This document shows, piece by piece, positions 1 through 5,625 of a stretch of DNA of 9,748 nt (position 1 is the stretch's first letter; every line of letters starts with the position of its first letter). The notes beneath the pieces were generated by a model. That model saw nothing but the letters and a program-made list of their open reading frames with translations. It made no database searches and was not told the origin of the DNA. The position numbers and the translations under genes were made by a program. The stretch comes from Chloroflexota bacterium (GTDB lineage Bacteria > Chloroflexota > Limnocylindria > Limnocylindrales > CSP1-4): contig JADGQG010000066.1 of assembly GCA_017882025.1 (NCBI GenBank), forward strand, positions 1-9,748, in the 5' to 3' direction.

Positions 1-88
1 CTTCACGATGCTGATGGGCGAGAAGGTGGCGCCGCGCAAGAGCTTCATCATGTCCGAGGCGCGGAAGGTGCAGAACCTTGACATCTGA
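1..88 (+). CDS. gyrB: DNA gyrase subunit B, C-terminal end only (5' truncated by window edge)
   Basis: Only the last 28 codons are present, read from base 2 to the TGA at 86-88. The visible peptide runs FTMLMGEKVAPRK and ends ARKVQNLDI. This matches the family's usual finish, in which the TOPRIM/C-terminal region ends with an F-x-M-L-M-G-(E/D)-x-V-x-P-R segment and a terminal V-x-N-L-D-I. GyrB is the ATPase subunit that pairs with GyrA to introduce negative supercoils. The identification rests on a short but characteristic tail and on gyrA lying 1.5 kb downstream on the same strand. ParE has a similar tail, but the neighbouring A subunit carries a GyrA box, so gyrase is favoured. The ATPase domain is outside the window. 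Confidence 0.88.
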   Translation, partial: FTMLMGEKVAPRKSFIMSEARKVQNLDI

Positions 89-620
89 GGTCGTGACCGC
101 GGCGGGGCGGTTCGAGGTCGCACCCCACAGCTGCTTCGCCTGCGGCGAGCTGAACGCCGTCGGCCTTCGCCTTGTCCTGCACGTGGCCGGCGATACCTGC
201 TGGACCGAGACGACCCTGGCGCCCGACTTCCAGGGCTGGGAGGACATCACCCATGGCGGGATCGTCGCCACCATCCTCGACGAGGTGATGGGCTGGGCGC
301 TCGCGAGCGCGGACTCGTGGGGATACACCGCGAAGCTGACGATCCAGTATCGCCGCCCTACGCCCATCGGGCGCCGGCTGCGTGCCGAGGGGCGCCTGGT
401 CGAGCGCCGTCGAAGACTCCTGACGACGCGGGCACAGTTGACGGACGCGGAGACGGGCGAGCTCCTGGCCACGGCCGATGCCCTGTACGTGGCCGCGCCC
501 CCGGAACGTAAGCAGGCACTGAAGGATCGGTACCGGTTCCGCCTGGTCCCGGAGGGCGAGGCGGCGCCGGCGCCGGCGACGGCAAGCGCGCTCGCTCATC
601 CGCGCGAGGCGGCACCGTGA
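78..620 (+). CDS. PaaI-like hotdog-fold thioesterase
   Basis: A 180-residue protein of the 4HBT hotdog superfamily, likely hydrolysing an acyl-CoA or other acyl thioester in the cytoplasm. What shows this: an N-terminal CFACGELN at residues 19-26 followed by GL, the H-G-G at 59-61 leading into LDE at 67-69 (the helix that carries the active-site acid in this fold), and a core of about 140 residues ending near ALYVA. The Ala/Pro-rich tail after about residue 155 looks disordered. The TTG start at 78 lies inside the gyrB end (11-base overlap). A GTG at 93 is an equally possible start, five codons shorter; a GAGG at 87-90 is really too close to it. The stop overlaps alkD by four bases, so it sits in a coupled gyrB-to-gyrA string. 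The substrate cannot be told from sequence, and no functional link to gyrase is obvious. Confidence 0.85.
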   Translation: MTSEVVTAAGRFEVAPHSCFACGELNAVGLRLVLHVAGDTCWTETTLAPDFQGWEDITHGGIVATILDEVMGWALASADSWGYTAKLTIQYRRPTPIGRRLRAEGRLVERRRRLLTTRAQLTDAETGELLATADALYVAAPPERKQALKDRYRFRLVPEGEAAPAPATASALAHPREAAP

Positions 621-1618
621 CCGCGGCCGCAGCCGCCCGGACGTCGAGCGCCACGACCCTCGCATCCAATGCGTTCGTAGCGACGCACATAGATGCCGCA
701 CGCGACCTGGGCCGCAGGCTCGCGGACGAGGTCGACGGCCCGGCGGGCTTCGTGGCGGCCACCCGCGACGGCCTCGCAACGCTCGCCGATCCGGCCTACC
801 TGGCCGGCCAGCGGCTGGTCGCGCCCGGGATCGGACCGCTGCTCGGCGTTCGGCTGCCGCTCCTCGAATCCGTGCACCGCGCGCTGGCGGACGAGCTGCG
901 GGGTGTTCGCGCCGCCCGGCTCCTTCCGGTCGCGGAGGCGCTCGCCCGCGATCCGCTCAGGGAGCTGCGCTGGTTCGCCTGCTGGCTCCTCGGCCGGATC
1001 CTTCCGGACGATCCGGAACGCGCCTGGCAGGCGCTCCGCCAGCTCGCCGCCGAAGCGGATGACTGGATCAGCGTCGACACGCTGGCGGCGACCATCGGGC
1101 CCGGCATCCTCCGCGAGCCCTACCGTTGGGCCGAGTTGGAGCAGCTGGTCTACAGCCCCAGCCGCTGGGAGCGCCGGCTCGTTGGCTCCACGGTCGCCAC
1201 GATCCCGTTCGTGGACCGGGCGGCTGGGCGGACGCCGGACGTCGCCGCACGCGGCCTCGCGCTCGTCGGCCTGCTGATCGGCGACCCCGAGCCGGACGTC
1301 CAGAAGGCGCTCAGCTGGGCGCTCCGCAACCTGACGGCCGTTGACCCGGCCGCCGTGACCGCCTTCTGCCGGCGGGAGGGCGGGCGGGCGGCTGCGACGG
1401 CCGATGGGGCCCGCGCGTGGGTCGTGCGCGACGCGCTCGCCAAGCTCGCCCCGACCGATTCGGTCGGGATTCGCGCTCTGCTCGCGGGCGTCCGCCGGAC
1501 GCCCGCGGCCGCCAACACGTCCGCCGCCGCCGCAACCGCCGTCGCCTTCGTGCAGACGGGTCGTGGGACGGCCACGCCCGGCACCCAGCCTGACCTGAAC
1601 CGGAGACCCATTCCGTGA
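617..1618 (+). CDS. AlkD-like DNA alkylation repair glycosylase (HEAT-like repeats)
   Basis: A 333-residue all-helical protein resembling the AlkD/DNA alkylation repair family, which excises cationic alkylated bases such as N3-methyladenine or N7-methylguanine. The four residues known to matter in Bacillus AlkD (W109, D113, R148, W187) appear to have counterparts: the WISVD motif gives W150 and D154, the ERRLV helix gives R186 or R187, and KALSWALRNL gives W234. ELRWFACWLLGRIL (117-129) is another typical HEAT-like helix. The C-terminus after about residue 292 is Ala/Thr-rich and looks unstructured. The GTG start at 617 overlaps the previous stop as GTGA, with GAGG at 606-609 seven bases upstream. 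Its own stop overlaps the gyrA start in the same way. Residue matching was done by eye against remembered AlkD motifs, so the family call is strong but catalytic activity is inferred. Confidence 0.85.
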   Translation: MTAAAAARTSSATTLASNAFVATHIDAARDLGRRLADEVDGPAGFVAATRDGLATLADPAYLAGQRLVAPGIGPLLGVRLPLLESVHRALADELRGVRAARLLPVAEALARDPLRELRWFACWLLGRILPDDPERAWQALRQLAAEADDWISVDTLAATIGPGILREPYRWAELEQLVYSPSRWERRLVGSTVATIPFVDRAAGRTPDVAARGLALVGLLIGDPEPDVQKALSWALRNLTAVDPAAVTAFCRREGGRAAATADGARAWVVRDALAKLAPTDSVGIRALLAGVRRTPAAANTSAAAATAVAFVQTGRGTATPGTQPDLNRRPIP

Positions 1619-4179
1619 CCGACGACCTGGGTAACATCCGAACGATCCGCATCGAGGACGAGATGCGGACGAGCTACCTCGACTACGCGATGAGCGTGAT
1701 CGTGGCCCGCGCGCTCCCGGATGTCCGCGACGGCCTCAAGCCGGTCCACCGCCGGATCCTGTACGCCATGGGCGAGATGGGCCTGGCCTCGAACGCCTCG
1801 TACCGGAAGTGCGCGGCGATCGTCGGCGAGGTGATGGGCAAGTACCACCCGCACGGCGACCAGGCGATCTACGACACCCTTGTCCGCCTGGCCCAGGACT
1901 TCTCGATGCGCTACCCGCTGGTGGACGGGCAGGGCAACTTTGGCTCCGTCGACGGCGACTCAGCGGCCGCGATGCGCTACACGGAGGCGCGGCTCGCCCC
2001 GATCGCGGCCGAGATGCTCGCCGACATCGACAAGGCCACCGTCGACTACGTCGACAACTACGACGGCCAGCATCGGCAGCCGGTCATCCTGCCCGCAAGG
2101 CTGCCGAACCTGCTCGTCAACGGGAGCTCGGGCATCGCCGTGGGGATGGCCACGAACATCCCGCCGCACCACCTCGGCGAGGTCGTCGACGCGACGATCG
2201 CGCTCATCGACGACCCGGAGCTGACGACCGACGACCTGTGCGCGTTCATCAAGGGGCCCGACTTCCCGACCGCCGGTTCCATCTTCCGCTTCGAGCAGCA
2301 GAAGAACGCGCTCACCGGCGTCACCGAGACGGTCGACGCGATCCGGCAGATGTACGCCCACGGCCACGGCCGGGTGATCATGCGGGCCCAGGTCGCCTTC
2401 GAGGAGGCGCGCCGCGACCGGGTGGCGATCATCGTCAGCGAGCTGCCCTACCAGGTGAACAAGGCGTCGCTCCTCGAGAAGATCGCCGACCTCGTCAAGG
2501 ACAAGCGCATCGACGGCATCGCCGACCTCCGCGACGAGTCCGACCGGGACGGGATGCGGATCTACATCGAGGTCAAGAACGACGCGAACCCGCACACGGT
2601 GCTGAACAACCTGTTCAAGCACACGTCGATGCAGCTCGCGTTCAACCTCAACATGCTCGCCCTCGTCGACGGCCAGCCGCAGACGCTTCCGCTCAAGGCC
2701 GTGATCCAGCACCACGTGGACCATCGCCGCGAAATCGTCCGTCGGCGGACCGAGTTCGAGCTGGGCAAGGCCCGCGAGCGGGCCCACATCCTGGAGGGGC
2801 TCAAGATCGCACTGGACCACCTCGACGAGGTGATCCGGACGATCCGCGAGTCGGCCGACGTGGAGACCGCCCGGCGCAATCTCATGGAGCGCTTCACCCT
2901 GAGCGAGCTGCAGGCGCAGGCGATCCTGGACATGCGACTGGCCCGCCTCGCCGCCCTCGAGCGGAAGAAGATCGAGGATGAGTACCTGGCGGTGATCCAG
3001 CAGATCGCCGAGCTGGAGGACATCCTCGCCAACCCGGCCCGGATCCTCGCGATCATCAAGGGCGAGCTCACCGAGCTGAAGCGGAAGTACGCCGGCGAGC
3101 GGCGCACGCGCGTCGTCGACGACTCCTCGCGCGAGATGACCGACGAGGATCTGATTGCCGACGAGGACGTCGTTGTCACCATCAGCCGCCGTGGCTACAT
3201 CAAGCGCCAGCCTGTGGCCACCTACCGACGCCAGGGCCGTGGCGGCAAGGGGATCATCGGCCACGTCACCCGCGAGGAGGACGCCGTGGACAGCCTCCTC
3301 GTCGCCAACACCCACGACTGGGCGCTCTTCTTCACGAACCGTGGGCGCGTCTTCTCGGCCAAGGTGCACAACGTGCCGGACGCCAGCCGCCAGGCGAAGG
3401 GAATCCCGATCATCAACCTGCCGGGCGTCCAGGTGGAGGCCGGAGAAGTCCCGACCGCCACGCTCATGGTGCCGGACTTCACGGCCGCGTCCTACCTCGT
3501 GATGGCCACCCGGAAGGGCACCGTCAAGAAGACGCCGCTGGAGCAGTTCGAGAAGGTCCGCTCGTCCGGGATCCGGGCGATCACGCTCGCGGGCGGGGAC
3601 GAGCTGGCCTGGGTGGACGTCGCGGCGGGCAGCGACGACGTGATCATCGCCACCGCCCAGGGCAAGCTGGCCCGGTTCGCAGAGAGCGAGGTCCGGGCCA
3701 TGGGCCGCGACGCCGCCGGCGTGATCGGGATCCGTCTTGCACGTGCCGGCGACGAGGTCGTTGCGATGAGCGTGGTCCAGCCCGGGACGGACCTGCTGGT
3801 CCTGACCGAGACGGGCTACGGGAAGCGCGTGGCGCTGCGCGAGTTCCGGCGCAAGCACCGCGGCGGCCAGGGCGTGATGCTGATCCCCCTGGAGGGTCGC
3901 AAGACCGGCCGCGTGGCGGCGGTCCAGCAGGTGACCGAGGCGGACGAGGAGCTCCTCCTCATCTCCGCCGGCGGGCAGGTGGTCCGGACCGAGACGCAGA
4001 CGATCAACCGGTACTCGTCCGGGGCACGCGGAGTCATCACGATGCGCCTGAACGAGGGCGACCGGGTGGTCGGCATTGCCGCGTTCCGCGAAGGGCTGGC
4101 GGAGCGGGAGGGCATGGGCGACAATGGCGGTCCCGACGCGGGGCCGACCGGGCCGGGAGGGGATCCGTCGGGAGGATGA
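1615..4179 (+). CDS. gyrA: DNA gyrase subunit A
   Basis: Full-length 854-residue type IIA topoisomerase A subunit, the DNA breakage-reunion half of gyrase. The N-terminal winged-helix domain has the usual YAMSVI, ALPDVRDGLKPVHRR and KYHPHGD motifs. The catalytic pair is R121-Y122 (TAC at 1978-1980), the same number as in E. coli. The coiled-coil and C-gate segment carries LSELQAQAILDMRL. The C-terminal DNA-wrapping pinwheel shows six blade motifs (near GYIKR, GRVFS, GTVKK, GKLAR, GYGKR, GQVVR). A GyrA box is present as QGRGGKG at 540-546, which separates it from ParC, though the usual second-position Arg/Lys is Gly. Residue 83 is Gln (CAG 1861-1863) and 87 is Asp. The tail is Gly/Pro-rich, not acidic. 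The start is GTG overlapping the alkD stop (GTGA), with GGAG at 1602-1605. Confidence 0.97.
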   Translation: MTDDLGNIRTIRIEDEMRTSYLDYAMSVIVARALPDVRDGLKPVHRRILYAMGEMGLASNASYRKCAAIVGEVMGKYHPHGDQAIYDTLVRLAQDFSMRYPLVDGQGNFGSVDGDSAAAMRYTEARLAPIAAEMLADIDKATVDYVDNYDGQHRQPVILPARLPNLLVNGSSGIAVGMATNIPPHHLGEVVDATIALIDDPELTTDDLCAFIKGPDFPTAGSIFRFEQQKNALTGVTETVDAIRQMYAHGHGRVIMRAQVAFEEARRDRVAIIVSELPYQVNKASLLEKIADLVKDKRIDGIADLRDESDRDGMRIYIEVKNDANPHTVLNNLFKHTSMQLAFNLNMLALVDGQPQTLPLKAVIQHHVDHRREIVRRRTEFELGKARERAHILEGLKIALDHLDEVIRTIRESADVETARRNLMERFTLSELQAQAILDMRLARLAALERKKIEDEYLAVIQQIAELEDILANPARILAIIKGELTELKRKYAGERRTRVVDDSSREMTDEDLIADEDVVVTISRRGYIKRQPVATYRRQGRGGKGIIGHVTREEDAVDSLLVANTHDWALFFTNRGRVFSAKVHNVPDASRQAKGIPIINLPGVQVEAGEVPTATLMVPDFTAASYLVMATRKGTVKKTPLEQFEKVRSSGIRAITLAGGDELAWVDVAAGSDDVIIATAQGKLARFAESEVRAMGRDAAGVIGIRLARAGDEVVAMSVVQPGTDLLVLTETGYGKRVALREFRRKHRGGQGVMLIPLEGRKTGRVAAVQQVTEADEELLLISAGGQVVRTETQTINRYSSGARGVITMRLNEGDRVVGIAAFREGLAEREGMGDNGGPDAGPTGPGGDPSGG

Positions 4180-4192
4180 CGGCCTTCGGCGC

Positions 4193-4200
4193 GGAGGAGG
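4193..4200 (+). promoter_or_regulatory. Strong Shine-Dalgarno that decides the prs start
   Basis: GGAGGAGG lies five bases before an in-frame GTG at 4206. The alternative ATG at 4176 has GGAGG (4171-4175) directly abutting it, which is too close to act as its ribosome binding site. Another GGGAGG at 4155-4160 is 15 bases away. This favours GTG 4206, although reinitiation on the ATGA overlap with gyrA could also use the ATG. Confidence 0.6.
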
Positions 4201-4205
4201 GGCTC

Positions 4206-5297
4206 GTGTACTCCGACTCGTTCGACGTCTACACGGGCAACGCCAACCGCGGCCTTGCCCTGAAGATCTGTCGCTACCTTGGCGTCCGGCTGGGCGACGT
4301 CGAGGTCTTCTCGTTCGCGAACGAGAACATCTTCGTCAAGATCCTCGACAACGTCCGCGAGAAGGACGTGTTCCTGGTCCAGCCGACCTGCCACCCGGTC
4401 AACCAGTCGATCATGGAACTCCTGATCATGATCGACGCCTTCAAGCGGGCGAGCGCGGGGCGGATCACGGCGGTCATCCCGTACTACAGCTACGGGCGCT
4501 CCGACAAGAAGGACCAGCCGCGCGTCCCGATCACCGCGCGTCTCATCGCCGACATGATCACGGTGGCAGGCGCCGACCGCGTCCTCACGATGGACCTGCA
4601 CCAGGGCCAGATCCAGGGCTTCTTCAACATCCCGGTCGACGAGCTGACCGCCGTCCACCTCCTCTCCAACTACTTCCGCCAGAAAGCGTTGACCGACATC
4701 GTCGTCGTCACGGACCTGGGCTTCGCGAAGCGCGCCAGGACATTCGCCGAGCTGCTGGACGCACCGCTCGCGATCATCGAGAAGCGCCGCGTGGGCAACC
4801 TGGACCGGGCCGAGCTGCTGAACGTCATCGGCGAGGTCCGCGGGCGGCGCGCGATCATCGTGGATGACGAGGTCGACACCGCCGGGACAATCATGGAGGT
4901 AGTCCGTGCGCTGGTCCGGGAGGGCGTCGAGGAGATCTACGCCTGCGCCACGCACGGGATCCTGTCCGAGGGGTCGATCGACCGCATCGCGGGCTCCCCT
5001 ATCCGGGAGCTCGTCCTGACCGATTCCGTGCCGCTCCCGCCTGAGAAGCGGATCCCCCAGATCACCACCCTCTCCGTGGCGCCCCTGATCGGGGAGGCGA
5101 TCCGACGGATCCATCGCGGCGAGTCGGTCGGTGCCCTGTTCAGCAGCGAGGCGTCACTGACGCAGGAGATGATCCTCTGGGAGGACGGCGTCGAGCAGAC
5201 GCTGGATGCCCGGACCGGCGCCGTCCTGCCGCCGGAGCACCTGACGACGCGTCACGACCCCGATCATCCCGCCGATACCGGCCTGGCCCCGGCCTGA
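4206..5297 (+). CDS. prs: Ribose-phosphate pyrophosphokinase (PRPP synthetase)
   Basis: Makes phosphoribosyl pyrophosphate from ribose 5-phosphate and ATP, feeding purine, pyrimidine, NAD, His and Trp synthesis. Residues use the GTG 4206 start (363 aa). The N-terminal half has GNANRGLALK, the YSYGRSDKKDQPR loop and DLHQGQIQGFF with H132. The C-terminal phosphoribosyltransferase fold has the catalytic-loop EKRR (K193) and the PRPP-binding DDEVDTAGT at 220-228. Family members normally end soon after AIRRIHxGESVxxLF; here about 51 residues follow that point, an acidic then Pro/His/Asp-rich tail of unknown role. The ATG at 4176 (ten codons longer, ATGA overlap with gyrA) is the alternative start. 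I prefer 4206 because of its Shine-Dalgarno and because it puts the GNAN motif at residue 11, the usual distance from the N-terminus. Confidence 0.95.
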   Translation: MYSDSFDVYTGNANRGLALKICRYLGVRLGDVEVFSFANENIFVKILDNVREKDVFLVQPTCHPVNQSIMELLIMIDAFKRASAGRITAVIPYYSYGRSDKKDQPRVPITARLIADMITVAGADRVLTMDLHQGQIQGFFNIPVDELTAVHLLSNYFRQKALTDIVVVTDLGFAKRARTFAELLDAPLAIIEKRRVGNLDRAELLNVIGEVRGRRAIIVDDEVDTAGTIMEVVRALVREGVEEIYACATHGILSEGSIDRIAGSPIRELVLTDSVPLPPEKRIPQITTLSVAPLIGEAIRRIHRGESVGALFSSEASLTQEMILWEDGVEQTLDARTGAVLPPEHLTTRHDPDHPADTGLAPA

Positions 5298-5311
5298 ACG
5301 TTCGGAGACCG

Positions 5312-5542
5312 ATGACCCTCCAGCTGCACCAACCCGACGGCCAGGGCGGCCTGGAGCCCCGCACCGAGACACCGAAAGACTGGCGGACCCAGCTCCGCTC
5401 GCCGCGCTGGAACGCGTCGCTGCTCGCGAACCGGGAGATGAACCCGACGCGCACGTCCGTTGCGGTCCTCTTCTGGCTGGCGCTGGGCGCCCTGACGTTC
5501 GTGCTGCTCCTGGCCGGGTACGGCTCCGGGTTCTGGAAGTAG
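5312..5542 (+). CDS. Small single-span membrane protein of unknown function
   Basis: A 76-residue protein I do not recognise. The first 48 residues are hydrophilic, with Pro, Arg and Gln and a tryptophan at each of W24 and W33. Residues about 49-70 form one clear hydrophobic segment (SVAVLFWLALGALTF and on), followed by a short GSGFWK end. There is no cleavable-signal pattern, so it probably stays anchored with a very short C-terminal tail; the Arg residues just before the segment suggest the N-terminus faces the cytoplasm. GGAG at 5304-5307 sits four bases before the ATG, and the gene begins 14 bases after prs, so it likely shares the prs transcript. Its position before secA tempts a link to protein export, but the sequence does not match the SecE or SecG patterns I know. 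Coding status is supported by the ribosome binding site, the clean membrane segment and the tight spacing. Confidence 0.72.
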   Translation: MTLQLHQPDGQGGLEPRTETPKDWRTQLRSPRWNASLLANREMNPTRTSVAVLFWLALGALTFVLLLAGYGSGFWK

Positions 5543-5587
5543 CCGGGGCAACCTCGTGGAGTCCGGTCCCGGCAAGGGGTGATCGGA

Positions 5588-5604
5588 GGGCCTGCGCGGG
5601 GCCC
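5588..5604 (+). other. Small GC-rich hairpin upstream of secA
   Basis: GGGCC (5588-5592) pairs with GGCCC (5600-5604) across a seven-base loop. There is no T-run after it, so it is not a standard intrinsic terminator. It occupies the spot where a -35 element would lie for the TATACT at 5611. In a sequence this GC-rich such short dyads arise easily by chance. The rest of the 83-base gap between the membrane protein and secA shows only another weak dyad, GCCGGG (5542-5547) with CCCGGC (5568-5573). Confidence 0.25.
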
Positions 5605-5610
5605 CACGCC

Positions 5611-5616
5611 TATACT
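5611..5616 (+). promoter_or_regulatory. Putative -10 element for secA (leaderless-type promoter)
   Basis: TATACT matches five of six positions of the bacterial -10 consensus and stands out in GC-rich surroundings. It ends nine bases before the secA ATG, so a start point six to nine bases downstream would fall at or within about three bases of the ATG. No Shine-Dalgarno precedes that ATG, which fits a leaderless message. There is no recognisable -35 at the expected distance (GGGCCT at 5588-5593) and no extended TGn. The same hexamer forms the -10 of a better promoter at 9421. Confidence 0.45.
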
Positions 5617-5625
5617 GACCGTCCC

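Noticed and set aside
1501..1615. Repeat array in the Ala-rich 3' end of alkD
   Set aside because: GCC/GCN codon runs encode a low-complexity tail; the units are irregular and there is no spacer structure.
1960..3858. 632-codon open frame on the minus strand opposite gyrA
   Set aside because: Same cause: antisense shadow of a GC-rich gene, with no recognisable domain and no ribosome binding evidence.
1615..4179. Possibility that the topoisomerase subunit is ParC
   Set aside because: A GyrA-box-like QGRGGKG and a full six-blade C-terminal domain are present, and a GyrB-type tail lies upstream.
5588..5593. -35 box for secA
   Set aside because: GGGCCT at the expected distance does not resemble a -35 consensus, and no TGn extension precedes TATACT.
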